From positions 1 through 64,000 of the forward strand of contig JAPLQE010000066.1 in assembly GCA_026399835.1 (NCBI GenBank): DNA of 64,000 nucleotides. Direction: 5' to 3'. The position numbers and the translations under genes are program-made. This document shows, piece by piece, positions 42,457 to 53,432 of the stretch. This DNA is from Burkholderiales bacterium (GTDB taxonomy: Bacteria > Pseudomonadota > Gammaproteobacteria > Burkholderiales > Burkholderiaceae_E). Each line of letters opens with the position of its first letter. The first letter of the stretch is position 1. The notes below the pieces were generated by a model. The model searched no databases. It was not told the DNA's origin and saw nothing but the letters and a program-made list of their open reading frames with translations.

Positions 42457-43167
42457 TCAGCGCCCCTTGGCCTGGCGCCAGGCCGCGAACTCGGTGCGGC
42501 TCGCCTCCTCGGTCGGCGGGTACAGCCCGAGGATCGAGCGCCCCTCCATGACCTTCTCGCTCACGAAGTCCTCGAACGCGGTCATCTCGACTGCCTCGGC
42601 GGCCACCTCGTCGGCGATCGCCGCGGGGATGACGATCACGCCCTCGGCGTCGCCCACGACGATGTCGCCCGGCCAGACCGCCACGTCGCCGCAGCCGATC
42701 GGCACGTCGATGTCGAGCGCCTGGTGCAGCGTCAGGTTGGTCGGCGCGCTCGGCCGGTTGTGGTACGCGGGGAAGGGCAGGCGGGCGATCTCGGGCGAGT
42801 CGCGAAAGCCGCCGTCGGTGACGACGCCGGCCACGCCGCGCTTCATCAGCCGCGACACCAGGATCGAGCCCGCCGACGCCGCGCGCGGATCCTTCCGGCT
42901 GTCCATCACGAACACCGCGCCCTCGGGGCAGGTCTCGACCGCCTTGCGCTGGGGATGCGCGCGGTCCTGGAACACGGTGATCGGGTTCAGGTCCTCGCGC
43001 GCCGGGATGTAGCGCATCGTGAACGCGGGGCCGACCATGTTCGGCAGCCCGGCGTTCAGCGGCCGCACGTCCTGGATGAACTGGTTGCGCAGGCCGCGCT
43101 TGAAGAGGGCGGTGCACAGCGTCGCCGTGCTCACGCCCATCAGCCTGCGTTTCGTCTCGGGGTTCAT
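42457..43167 (-). CDS. RraA-like aldolase (HMG/CHA aldolase family)
   Basis: 236 residues. The core has GSILVSRLMKRGVAGVVTDGGFRDSPEI and IGCGDVAVWPGDIVVGDAEGVIVIP, the RraA/class II pyruvate aldolase fold with the G-x-R-D catalytic and Mg-binding residues. Metabolic members cleave 4-hydroxy-4-methyl-2-oxoglutarate or 4-carboxy-4-hydroxy-2-oxoadipate; true RraA inhibits RNase E and is shorter. Placement 11 bases after an IlvD/Edd dehydratase argues for a catabolic role on a 2-keto-3-deoxy or 4-hydroxy-2-oxo acid. Confidence 0.85.
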   Translation of the reverse strand: MNPETKRRLMGVSTATLCTALFKRGLRNQFIQDVRPLNAGLPNMVGPAFTMRYIPAREDLNPITVFQDRAHPQRKAVETCPEGAVFVMDSRKDPRAASAGSILVSRLMKRGVAGVVTDGGFRDSPEIARLPFPAYHNRPSAPTNLTLHQALDIDVPIGCGDVAVWPGDIVVGDAEGVIVIPAAIADEVAAEAVEMTAFEDFVSEKVMEGRSILGLYPPTEEASRTEFAAWRQAKGR

Positions 43168-43178
43168 CGTCGCGCGCC

Positions 43179-44915
<1,737 letters not shown>

Positions 44916-45097
44916 GGCGGGTCTCTCGGTGGCGTTCGATCCAGTTCCGGATGGTAGCCCCGACGCAGGCCCGCGCATTCCACGAGCCGGGCATCGGACG
45001 CGTCACGGCGCGCGCGGCGGGTCCGTCGACGCCGCCCGGAGCGCCGCGGGCCGGGTGATACGCTTGCCGCCCGAGGACGACCTCCCCCGAGGCACCG

Positions 45098-45886
45098 ATG
45101 ACCGCAAGCGCCCCCGACTACACCGTCGAGCCGATCGCCGAAGGCGCGATCTTCACGATCGAGCGGCCCGCCAAGCTCAATGCGCTGACCAAGCCGGTGC
45201 TCCTCGGGCTGGCCGCGACGCTCGACGCGCTCGAGGCCGGCGGTGCCCGCCTGCTGGTGGTCACCGGCCGCGGCGATCGCGCGTTCTGCGCCGGGACCGA
45301 CCTCGGCGAGCTGCAGGGCCTCGACATGGCCGCGCGCATGGCCAAGACCTCGATGGCGCGCGAGCTGCTCGTGAGGCTGTCGCGCTCGCGGCTGGTGTCG
45401 GTCGCTGCCGTCAACGGGCTCGCCTACGGGGGCGGGCTCGAGCTCGCGATGGCGTGCACGCTGCGGATCGCCGCGCCGCACGTGAACGTGTCGCTGCCCG
45501 AGGTCAAGCTCGGCCTGCTGCCGGCCTATGCCGGCACGCAGTTCCTGCCGGCGCTGGTCGGCCCCGGCCGTGCGCTGGAGATGATGCTCACCGGTCGGGC
45601 CGTGGCGGTCGACGAGGCCCTCGCGATGGGGCTGCTCAACCGAGTGGCGACGCCCGACGGGCCGCTGCTAGAGCAGGCGCTCGCGTTCGGCCGCGAGGTC
45701 ACCCGCCACGCGCCGTCGGCGATCGCCGCGATCCGCGCATGCGTGGCGCAGGCCGGCTCGACGGTCACCGATGCGGGCCTCGCGGTCGAGGACGCGCAGG
45801 TTCGCGCGAACTTCGACCATCCGGATGCGCGCGAAGGGGTGGCCGCGTTCCTGGAGAAGCGCGAGCCGCGCTGGGGGCGCGGCTGA
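45098..45886 (+). CDS. Enoyl-CoA hydratase/isomerase (crotonase) family protein
   Basis: 262 residues. Crotonase motifs: IERPAKLNALTKPVL, FCAGTDLGEL (oxyanion hole) and AAVNGLAYGGGLELAMAC, with the first catalytic Glu position occupied in LEL, and SLPEVKLGLLPAYAGTQ. Specific activity (hydratase, isomerase or other) cannot be fixed. It is a single gene, divergent from the IlvD/Edd dehydratase operon. Confidence 0.88.
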   Translation: MTASAPDYTVEPIAEGAIFTIERPAKLNALTKPVLLGLAATLDALEAGGARLLVVTGRGDRAFCAGTDLGELQGLDMAARMAKTSMARELLVRLSRSRLVSVAAVNGLAYGGGLELAMACTLRIAAPHVNVSLPEVKLGLLPAYAGTQFLPALVGPGRALEMMLTGRAVAVDEALAMGLLNRVATPDGPLLEQALAFGREVTRHAPSAIAAIRACVAQAGSTVTDAGLAVEDAQVRANFDHPDAREGVAAFLEKREPRWGRG

Positions 45887-46048
45887 GCGGCGGGCGGTCG
45901 CTCGGCCCTCGCGGGTCGCGGCCTCCGGAAGGCGCGCCGCCCGGGGTGCGCGCCGCCGATCGGCGGGTGGCGTCCGTCGCGCCGGCCGCGGTCCGGATGG
46001 TGCCGCGCGCGACTTAGCGTCGCCGCCAGCCCCGACCGAGGATCCGTC

Positions 46049-47335
46049 ATGTCGACCGTTCAGGCTGCAGCCCCGGACGTTGCCGCCGCAGCCGCCGTGC
46101 CGCCCGCCCCACCCGGCGGGCCTCCCGACCGTGCCGCCGACCTCGAGACTCACCCGGTCCGCTTCACCGGCACCGGCGCCGGCTACTTCCGCGTCTGGAT
46201 CGTCAATCTGGTGCTGATGGTGCTGACCCTGGGCCTCTACACGCCGTGGGCCCGGCGGCGGACCGCACGCTGGTTCCTCGACCACACCGAGGTCGCCGGC
46301 AGCCCGCTGGAGTTCGCCGCGCCGATGCGCCGGATGGTGTTCGGCTTCCTCGTCTTCGCCGGGCTCTACATCGCGTACGAGATCGCGTCGAGGACCGGGC
46401 AGGAGACGGTCGCGTTCACGATGCTCGGCGGGGCCGCGGTGCTGGCCCCGCTGGTCTGGCAGGGCGCGATGCGCTTCCGGACGACGTCGACCCGCTGGCG
46501 CGGCCTGCAGCTGCACTTCTCGGCCAGCGTCGTCGAGGTCTACCGGGCGAGCTGGCCGGTGGCGCTGATCGCCGCGGTCTGGGCGGCGGCGTTCGCGGCG
46601 GGCTTCGCGATCGGGACGGGCGACGATGCGGACGGCGCCGCGCAGGCCGCCCGCCGCGGCCTGGCCGTGCTGGTGCTGCCGCTGGCGACGCTGGCGGCGC
46701 TCGTCGCCAGTGCCCTGCTGTTCGTGCGTCTCGACTACGGCCTGCGGCGGCTGCTGTTCGAGCGCGGCGGGCTGGGCGACGAGTCCGGCCGGTTCAAGCC
46801 GACCTTCGGCGCGTTCCTGCGGATCTCGCTGATCGCGGGCGGCGTCTGGGTCGGGCTCGTCGGGGCGGTCTGGCTCGGCGTCTTCCTGCTGGGCGGCGGG
46901 CTGATCCGCGACCTCGGGTCGTTGGCGGGGTCGCCCGACGGGATTCGAGACCCGGCGAGGTGGGCGGCGCTCGCGGCCCTCCTCCTGCTGCCGTTCAGCC
47001 TCGTCCTCTTCGCGGTGCCCGCGTACGCCTGGCGCGAGGCGCGTGTCTTCGCACTGGTCTGGAACGGCGCGGGGCTGGGCCGGATCGTGCGCACCCAGTG
47101 CACGCTGTCGGCCGCCCGCTTCATGTGGATGCGCATCGTGAACGTCGGCCTCACGCTGGCCACCCTGGGGCTGTGGCGGCCGTTCGCACGTGTCCGCGAG
47201 TACCGGATGAAGGTCGAGTCGGTCCGGCTGCACGTGCGCGGCGGGCTGGACACCGTCACCGGCAGGTTGCAGGCGCAGACCGGCGGCGTCGGGGACATGC
47301 TCGCCGACGCGGCCGGCCTCGACCTGATCGGCTGA
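46049..47335 (+). CDS. DUF898 (YjgN-like) integral membrane protein
   Basis: 428 residues. After an alanine/proline-rich N-terminus (to about 35) come repeated units of the DUF898 type: RFTGTGAGYFRVWIVNLVLMVLTLGLYTPWARRRTARWF near the start, and RFMWMRIVNVGLTLATLGLWRPFARVREYR near the end. At least six membrane helices. The function of the family is not known. It is followed 4 bases later by an M48 peptidase, a pairing seen in many proteobacteria, suggesting joint membrane-protein quality control (inference). Confidence 0.85.
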   Translation: MSTVQAAAPDVAAAAAVPPAPPGGPPDRAADLETHPVRFTGTGAGYFRVWIVNLVLMVLTLGLYTPWARRRTARWFLDHTEVAGSPLEFAAPMRRMVFGFLVFAGLYIAYEIASRTGQETVAFTMLGGAAVLAPLVWQGAMRFRTTSTRWRGLQLHFSASVVEVYRASWPVALIAAVWAAAFAAGFAIGTGDDADGAAQAARRGLAVLVLPLATLAALVASALLFVRLDYGLRRLLFERGGLGDESGRFKPTFGAFLRISLIAGGVWVGLVGAVWLGVFLLGGGLIRDLGSLAGSPDGIRDPARWAALAALLLLPFSLVLFAVPAYAWREARVFALVWNGAGLGRIVRTQCTLSAARFMWMRIVNVGLTLATLGLWRPFARVREYRMKVESVRLHVRGGLDTVTGRLQAQTGGVGDMLADAAGLDLIG

Positions 47336-47339
47336 TCCG

Positions 47340-48419
47340 ATGGCCGGCCCGGACGACGACGCGATCGACGCGCTCTGGTTCGACGGGCTCGGCACCCGGC
47401 CGCGCCCGGTGACGGTCCGCGTCGGGCGCGGTCCGGACGGGCCCGAGCTGCGGGTCGACGTGCCCGGCGAGCCGACGCGGACGGTGCCCGGGCGCGACGT
47501 CGACTGGCCGTCCCGCTGGAGCGCCCGCGGCGGCCCGGCCCGGCTGACCGTCGGCGTGCGCGGCCTCGGCAGCCTGCAGGTCGCGCGGCCGGACGCCTGG
47601 CAGCGGGCCTGCGACGCCGCGGGCCTGCGGCCCGGACTCGCCGCGCTGATGCAGACCCGCTGGTCCGTGCTGCTCGGCGTGGCCGCGCTGTGTGTCGTGT
47701 TCGTGCTCGTGCTGCACCGGTTCGGCATGCCATGGGTGAGCGAACGCGTCGCCCGGCACGTGCCGCTCGACTGGGAGCTCGCGATCTCGGACGAGGTGCT
47801 CAAGGGCAGATGGCTGGCCCCGAGCCGTCTGCCCGCCGAGCGCCGGGAGGCGCTGCACGCCGCCTTCGACACGCTTCGGGGCGCGATGCCAGCCGGGACA
47901 GGGCTGGCCGCGGACTACGTGCCGCGCCTCGAGCTCCACCTGCGCCGCGGCATCGGCCCGAACGCGCTCGCGCTGCCTGGTGGCGCCGTGGTGCTCACCG
48001 ACGAGCTGGTCGAGCGCGCGGCCGAGCTGAAGCTGCCCGACGACGCGCTGCTCGGCGTGCTCGCCCATGAGATCGGCCACGTGATGCACCGGCACGGCAC
48101 CCGGATGGTCGTCGAGCAGGCGGTGATGAACGTCGGCCTCGCGCTGGCGCTCGGCGACCTGTCGACGCTGACCACGACGGCCGCGTCGGCGGTCGCGGGG
48201 CTCGCCTACAGTCGCGGCCACGAGTCGCAGGCCGACTGCTTCGCGATCGCGATGATGACGCGTGCCGGCCGGCCGACAGGACCGATGGCCGACCTGCTGC
48301 TCGATCTCGGCCGCCAGCATGGCGACTCGGGGGGCAGCGACTGGCTGTCGAGCCACCCGTCGACGCCCGCGCGGGCCGAGCGGCTGCGCGCTGCGGTGCT
48401 CGAGGACTGCGGGCGCTGA
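47340..48419 (+). CDS. M48-family membrane-bound zinc metallopeptidase
   Basis: 359 residues. The N-terminal ~100 residues are an unrecognised soluble region, then one membrane helix (about 108-126) and a peptidase domain with His243-Glu-Ile-Gly-His247 and a downstream YSRGHESQADCFAI supplying the third zinc ligand Glu. This is the HtpX/BepA-like M48 layout. It forms a two-gene unit with DUF898 (4-base gap). Confidence 0.88.
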   Translation: MAGPDDDAIDALWFDGLGTRPRPVTVRVGRGPDGPELRVDVPGEPTRTVPGRDVDWPSRWSARGGPARLTVGVRGLGSLQVARPDAWQRACDAAGLRPGLAALMQTRWSVLLGVAALCVVFVLVLHRFGMPWVSERVARHVPLDWELAISDEVLKGRWLAPSRLPAERREALHAAFDTLRGAMPAGTGLAADYVPRLELHLRRGIGPNALALPGGAVVLTDELVERAAELKLPDDALLGVLAHEIGHVMHRHGTRMVVEQAVMNVGLALALGDLSTLTTTAASAVAGLAYSRGHESQADCFAIAMMTRAGRPTGPMADLLLDLGRQHGDSGGSDWLSSHPSTPARAERLRAAVLEDCGR

Positions 48420-48519
48420 CCGGGCGCGTTGACCGACCTGCTCCCGGATCCTCGGACCACTCATTCCTGGAGGACGGCCCGTTCTGGGGCTCCGGACGGG
48501 GTGGCGCAGGCCGCCGAGC

Positions 48520-49074
48520 CTAGCGCCCGGTGATGCCCGGGCCGCCGCGTGCGGGCTCCGGATCGCCCGCGCCGAGCCGTCGCCACATCGTCGCCTTCGC
48601 CACGAACGCCTCGCCGACCCGCACCGCCATCGGCTCCAGCCCGATCCGCACGAACCCGCAGCGCGCATACAGCCGCTCGGCCGCACCGTTGCCGTCGGTG
48701 ACCGTGAGCGTCATCGTGAGCGCGCCCGCAGCCCGCGCATCGGCGGTCACCGCTTCGACCAGCGCACGGCCCGCGCCGCGCCCGCGCGCCGCAGCGACCA
48801 CCGCCATGCCGAAGAGCTCGGCCCGATGCGAGACCTTCGCGCGATCGCCGCGCGACCAGCCGGCCGCGCCGAGCAGCGCGTCGCCGTCGAACGCGCCGAA
48901 CACCCGCTGCGCGACCGCGTCGCCCGGCGCGAGCCGCCAGGCCCACCAGTCGGTCGGCTGCGCGGCGCGTTCCTCGGCCGACGAGGTGAACGCGTCGGGA
49001 TGGTCGCGGTAGGCGTCGAGCATCAGCGCCCGGTAGGCGGGCGCTTCGTCGGGGACGAGGCGGCGGACGTGCAT
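48520..49074 (-). CDS. GNAT-family N-acetyltransferase
   Basis: 184 residues. The acetyl-CoA loop is seen in GMAVVAAARGRGAGRALVEAV, followed by LTVTDGNGAAERLYARCGFVRIG. It is last in the minus-strand operon after the aminotransferase (35-base gap) and may simply ride along. Substrate unknown. Confidence 0.85.
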   Translation of the reverse strand: MHVRRLVPDEAPAYRALMLDAYRDHPDAFTSSAEERAAQPTDWWAWRLAPGDAVAQRVFGAFDGDALLGAAGWSRGDRAKVSHRAELFGMAVVAAARGRGAGRALVEAVTADARAAGALTMTLTVTDGNGAAERLYARCGFVRIGLEPMAVRVGEAFVAKATMWRRLGAGDPEPARGGPGITGR

Positions 49075-49109
49075 GGGGCCGAGCGGGGCGCCGCGCTGCG
49101 CGGTGCCGA

Positions 49110-50288
49110 TCAGGCCCGGTACCAGTCCCGCACCGCCGCCACGAAGCGCTGCACGCCCTCGGCCACCGTGGCCGCGTCCAGCGCGCCGTACGAAAGCCGC
49201 TGGTAGTTCGCCGATGCGGTGTCCGTCAGGCCGAAGGCGAAGCCCGGGATCGTTGCGACCTTGTGGCGCTCGACCATCGCGCGGTTGAACGCGAGCGCGT
49301 CCGTCACGCCCGGCAGCTTCATCAGCACGTAGAACGCGCCTTCGGTCCGAGGGAAGGACACCAGGTCGCCGAGCGCACCGAGCGCCTCGTGCACCGCCGA
49401 ACGCACCCGGGCGAGCTCGGCGATGCGGGGCGCGACGACGCCCGGCCCCATCTTCAGCGCCTCGGCGGCCAGCAGCTGCGAGACCACCGGCGCGCAGATC
49501 AGGTTGGTGTCCTGCACCTTGTTCATCGCGTCGGACAGGGCCAGCGGGTACACCACGTAGCCGATCCGCCAGCTCGCCATCCCGTGGCTCTTCGAGAACG
49601 AGTGGAAGGACAGCGTGTGCGCCTGCGCGCCCGGGATCGAAGCCGGCGAGAAGTGGCGCGCCTCGCCGTAGACGAAGGGCTCGTAGGCCTCGTCGGCGAA
49701 GTGGTAGAGCCCGCGCTCGGCGGCCAGCGCGTTCACCCGCCGCAGGTCCGCCTCGCCATAGACCGCGCCCGTCGGGTTGTTCGGCGAGACGGTGACGATG
49801 GCCCGCGTGCGCGGCCCGATCGCCCGCTCGATCGCGTCGACGTCGAGCTGCCAGTCCTCGCGCACCGGCACCGGAACCGGCACGCAGCCGCACATCCGGA
49901 CCGCCATCTCCTGGTTGAAGTAGTACGGCATCGGCAGGATGAACTCGTCGCCCGGATCCGCCACCGCGAGCACCGCGGTCAGGAACGCGCTGTTGCTGCC
50001 GGCGGTGACCATGATCTCGCTGCGGCCGGCGACCTCGATGCCGTTGACCTCGCGCAGCTTGCGCGCGATCTCGCCGACCAGCGGCGCGATGCCGGTGACG
50101 GCCTGGTACTTGTTGAGCGCCGCATCGGCCATCATCGCCGGCAGCGCGGCGACCGCCTGCGGCGGGGGCCCGTAGCTGACGACGCCCTGGCCGAGCGAGA
50201 TGGTGCCGGGGGTGGCGCGGACCATCGCGGCGATGGTCGGGATGATCGGCGTGTCGACACGCTCGATCCGGTCGGAGGCGATCTTCAT
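49110..50288 (-). CDS. Class I/II PLP-dependent aminotransferase
   Basis: 392 residues. Fold-type I motifs: GQGVVSYGPPPQAV, TAGSNSAFLTAVLAVADPGDE, VSPNNPTGAVYGEADL, ADEAYEPFVY and the PLP lysine in SFHSFSKSHGMASWRIGY. It resembles aspartate/aromatic aminotransferases of the MocR-independent AAT-I group. It starts 5 bases after dctM, so it may transaminate a keto acid derived from, or imported by, this third TRAP system. Confidence 0.88.
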   Translation of the reverse strand: MKIASDRIERVDTPIIPTIAAMVRATPGTISLGQGVVSYGPPPQAVAALPAMMADAALNKYQAVTGIAPLVGEIARKLREVNGIEVAGRSEIMVTAGSNSAFLTAVLAVADPGDEFILPMPYYFNQEMAVRMCGCVPVPVPVREDWQLDVDAIERAIGPRTRAIVTVSPNNPTGAVYGEADLRRVNALAAERGLYHFADEAYEPFVYGEARHFSPASIPGAQAHTLSFHSFSKSHGMASWRIGYVVYPLALSDAMNKVQDTNLICAPVVSQLLAAEALKMGPGVVAPRIAELARVRSAVHEALGALGDLVSFPRTEGAFYVLMKLPGVTDALAFNRAMVERHKVATIPGFAFGLTDTASANYQRLSYGALDAATVAEGVQRFVAAVRDWYRA

Positions 50289-50293
50289 GCGGC

Positions 50294-51700
50294 TCAGGGG
50301 TAGAGGAGTTTCGGCAGCCAGAGCACCACTTCGGGTACGAACGTGATGATGATCAGCGTCGCGAACAGCGGCACCATCCACGGCAGCACCGCCTTCACCG
50401 TCGCCTCGAAGCCCAGCCTGGACACCTTCGCCAGCACGAACAGCACCATCCCCACGGGCGGCGTCAGCAGCCCGATCATCAGGTTCAGCACCATGATCAG
50501 CCCGAAGTGGATCGGGTCGATGCCGAGCTTGATCGCGATCGGCAGCAGCACCGGCACCAGGATCGTGATCGCCGCGATCGTCTCCATGAAGCAGCCGACG
50601 AACAGCAGGAACAGGTTCACCAGGATCAGGAACACCCACTTGTCGTTGGTGATCGACAGCACCCAGCGGGCGATCTCGTCGGTCACCTGAGTGGTGGTCA
50701 GCACCCAGGCGAAGATCGACGCGGCGGCGACGATGAAGAGCACCGAAGCGGTGGTCTCGATCGTCTCCATGCTGATCTTCACCAGCATCCGAACGCTGAG
50801 CGTGCGGTACCAGACGAAGCCGAGGAACAGCGCCCAGGCGACCGCGGCGACGGCCGCCTCGGTGGGGGTGAACAGGCCCGAGGACATGCCGCCGATCAGG
50901 ATGACCGGCGTGAGCAGCGCCATGAAGGCCTCGAACTTGAAGACCTTGTCGGCGATCAGCACCGCGAGCAACGGGATGCCGAACTTCACGCTGCCGCCGA
51001 GCGACTCGTTGCCCCAGAGCACGTAGAGCACGGCCGCCGCGACGACGATCGCGGCGAGCTCGCCGAACGCGCGGCCCATGCGCGGCCACGAGAAGGCGAT
51101 GTCGGCGCCGTAGTTCCGCACGTGCGCGTAGTAGGCGACCATGCCCATCATGAACAGCGCCATGATCGCGCCCGGCACGAAGCCGGCCGCGAACAGCTTG
51201 CCGATCGAGGTGTTGGCCTGCACGCCGTAGATCACCATCGGCAGCGAGGGCGGGATGATCGGCCCGAGCGTCGACGACGCGGCGGTGATGCCGACGGCGA
51301 ACTCGACCGGATAGCCGTGGTCCTTCATCGCCTTGATCTCGATCGTGCCCAGGCCGCCGGCGTCCGCGACCGCGGTGCCCGACATGCCGGCGAACACCAC
51401 CGAGCCGACGACGTTGACGTGGCCCAGGCCGCCCTTGAGCCAGCCGACCAGCGCGAGCGCGAAGTTGTAGATCCGGTTGGTGATGCCGGCCGAGTTCATC
51501 AGGTTGCCGGCGTAGATGAAGAACGGCACCGCCAGCAGCGGGAACGAGTCGACGCCGCCGACCATCCGGTGGATGACCGTGAGCGGCGGGATGTTGCCCG
51601 ACAGCCAGATGTACACCAGCGAGCCGATGCACATCGCCATGGCGATGGGGATGCCGGCGGTCAGCGCCGCCAGGAACGAGGTGAAGAGGATGGAGTTCAT
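50294..51700 (-). CDS. dctM: TRAP transporter large permease DctM (third system)
   Basis: 468 residues, about 40 longer than the other two DctM proteins here, with extra length in the middle (around 195-230, VVAAAVLYVLWGNESLGG). DctM signatures: FPLLAVPFFIYAGNLMNSAGITNRIY, GPIIPPSLPMVIYGVQ and LTPPVGMVLFVLA. It lies 15 bases after dctQ and 5 before the aminotransferase. Confidence 0.93.
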   Translation of the reverse strand: MNSILFTSFLAALTAGIPIAMAMCIGSLVYIWLSGNIPPLTVIHRMVGGVDSFPLLAVPFFIYAGNLMNSAGITNRIYNFALALVGWLKGGLGHVNVVGSVVFAGMSGTAVADAGGLGTIEIKAMKDHGYPVEFAVGITAASSTLGPIIPPSLPMVIYGVQANTSIGKLFAAGFVPGAIMALFMMGMVAYYAHVRNYGADIAFSWPRMGRAFGELAAIVVAAAVLYVLWGNESLGGSVKFGIPLLAVLIADKVFKFEAFMALLTPVILIGGMSSGLFTPTEAAVAAVAWALFLGFVWYRTLSVRMLVKISMETIETTASVLFIVAAASIFAWVLTTTQVTDEIARWVLSITNDKWVFLILVNLFLLFVGCFMETIAAITILVPVLLPIAIKLGIDPIHFGLIMVLNLMIGLLTPPVGMVLFVLAKVSRLGFEATVKAVLPWMVPLFATLIIITFVPEVVLWLPKLLYP

Positions 51701-51715
51701 GATGGGTGTGCGCCT

Positions 51716-52309
51716 TCAGTCCTCGGTCTCGCCCGGCCGCTCGAGCAGGCTCCAGCCGCGCCGCTTGTGGCGGATCGCGACCTGCACCGCGCGGAAGGTC
51801 ATCATCGCGAAGCCGAGCGTGACGGCCCCGTAGATCCACTTCATCGACAGGTCGACGACGGTCATGTTCAGGTTGGCCATCTTCGGCATCAGCTCGATCG
51901 ACAGCCAGGTCGCGTACGCGAGGAACGCGATGCGCACCAGGTCGACCGCGGTCGACATCGCGCGCGCGACTGCCGCCGGCAGCCAGCGGTAGATGAACTC
52001 GACGTGGATGTGGTTGTTGCGGCGGATCGCCATCGACGAGCCGATGAAGGTCACGACGATCAGCAGGTAGCGCGCGATCTCCTCGGTCCAGGCCGCCGAG
52101 TCGTCGAGCACGTAGCGGGTGAAGAACTGGTAGAAGACCGTCAGCGCGAGCAGCCAGAAGACGGCGAGCGTCAGCCAGTCCTCCCACTTGTAGCCGGACA
52201 GGTCGATCGGCGCGTCGGTCGCGTGGAAGCGGCCGGACTCGTCGAGCACGGCCTCGCCGCCGAACGGATCGTCGTCGGCGGGGAGGGCGGCCTTGGGTGG
52301 GGCATTCAT
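51716..52309 (-). CDS. dctQ: TRAP transporter small permease DctQ (third system)
   Basis: 197 residues with an acidic cytoplasmic N-terminus (about 45 residues) and four membrane helices. DctQ core: FYQFFTRYVLDDSAAWTEEIARYLLIVVTFIGSS then RNNHIHVEFIYRWLP. It is separated from dctP by two stem-loops (52365-52414). Confidence 0.9.
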   Translation of the reverse strand: MNAPPKAALPADDDPFGGEAVLDESGRFHATDAPIDLSGYKWEDWLTLAVFWLLALTVFYQFFTRYVLDDSAAWTEEIARYLLIVVTFIGSSMAIRRNNHIHVEFIYRWLPAAVARAMSTAVDLVRIAFLAYATWLSIELMPKMANLNMTVVDLSMKWIYGAVTLGFAMMTFRAVQVAIRHKRRGWSLLERPGETED

Positions 52310-52364
52310 GGCGTGCGGCTCGAGGGTGGGGTTCGTGTGACGGGACCGAGCGTTCCGAGACGAA

Positions 52365-52414
52365 AGAGCCGGCGCTCTGGCCGGCTCTCTCGCTGCACCG
52401 GGCGAGCCCGGTGC
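52365..52414 (-). terminator. Two stem-loops between dctP and dctQ (third system)
   Basis: Arms 52395-52402/52407-52414 (cccggtgc type, 4-base loop) lie 2 bases past the dctP stop. Arms 52365-52372/52381-52388 (agagccgg/ccggctct) are followed on the minus strand by a short TTTC. They probably terminate part of the transcripts or protect the dctP message, so binding protein exceeds permease. Confidence 0.65.
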
Positions 52415-52415
52415 G

Positions 52416-53387
52416 TCACTTCAGGGCGACGATCCGGTCGTAGTCCTTGCGGTCGTAGCCGAGCTGCTCGGGCGTGAAGTTCTTCAGCACCGCATCGACA
52501 AAGCTCTGGCGGTTCACCTGGACGATGTTGATGCCCTTCTTCTTGAACTCCTCGACCAGCTCCGACTCGCGCTTGACGATGGCCGCGGTGGCGCGCGCCG
52601 CCGCTTCCTGCGTGACGTCGGTGAAGATCTTCTTCTCGGCGTCGGACAGCTTCGTCCACACGTGCGGCGCGATCTGCGTCACCAGGCCGTCGACGATGTG
52701 GCCGGTCAGCATGATGTGCTTCTGCACCTCGAAGAACTTCTTGGCCTCGATCGTGGTCAGCGGGTTCTCCTGCGCCTCGACGGTGCCGTTCTGCAGCGCC
52801 AGGTAGACCTCTGCGAACGCGATCGGGGTCGGGTTCGCGGCGCAGGACTTCGGCGTCGCCATGTAGGCGGGCACGTCCGGCACGCGGATCTTCAGGCCCT
52901 TCATGCCGGCGCAGTCGTTGAACGCACGGTTCGAGGTGGTGTGGCGGGCACCGTAGTAGGTGTACGCGGTCATCACGATGCCGGTCTTCTGACGGTAGCC
53001 CTCGGCGAGCTCCTTGAACACGTCGCTCTTGGCGTAGGCGGCCTGGTGGGCGGCATCGCGGAAGATGAACGGGTAGTAGGCGACGCCCACGCGCGGGAAG
53101 CTGCGGGCCGCGAACGACGGGCCGCTGATGATCATGTCGACCGTGCCCAGGGTCAGGCCCTGGTTGATGTCGGTCTCCTTGCCGAGCGAGGAGGCCGGGA
53201 AGACCTGGATGTCGAACTTGCCGTTGGTGCGCTTCTTGATCTCCTCGGCGGCCCACACCGACTCGGTGTGGTACGGCTCGGAGACCTCGTAGACGTGGGC
53301 CCACTTGAGCTTGGTCTGGGCCAGGGCGGGGGCGGCTGGCAGCGCCAGCGCGGCGGCCGCGGTCAACATCGTCGCGATCAGTTTCAT
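52416..53387 (-). CDS. dctP: TRAP transporter substrate-binding protein DctP (third system)
   Basis: 323 residues. Sec signal peptide ending AAPALAQ, then TKLKWAHVYEVSEPYHTESVWAAEEI, LKIRVPDVPAYMATPKSCAANPTPIAFAEVYLALQNGTVEAQENPL. The IRVP Arg and the AEVYLALQNG block mark the DctP ligand pocket. It follows the zinc alcohol dehydrogenase by 45 bases. Confidence 0.92.
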   Translation of the reverse strand: MKLIATMLTAAAALALPAAPALAQTKLKWAHVYEVSEPYHTESVWAAEEIKKRTNGKFDIQVFPASSLGKETDINQGLTLGTVDMIISGPSFAARSFPRVGVAYYPFIFRDAAHQAAYAKSDVFKELAEGYRQKTGIVMTAYTYYGARHTTSNRAFNDCAGMKGLKIRVPDVPAYMATPKSCAANPTPIAFAEVYLALQNGTVEAQENPLTTIEAKKFFEVQKHIMLTGHIVDGLVTQIAPHVWTKLSDAEKKIFTDVTQEAAARATAAIVKRESELVEEFKKKGINIVQVNRQSFVDAVLKNFTPEQLGYDRKDYDRIVALK

Positions 53388-53432
53388 GTCGTCTCCTCGT
53401 CGATACGGGGGGGGGAATCGGAACGTGGGGGC

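Noticed and set aside
42457-43167. RNase E inhibitor RraA
   Set aside because: Longer than RraA proper and located after a sugar-acid dehydratase, so a metabolic aldolase is likelier.
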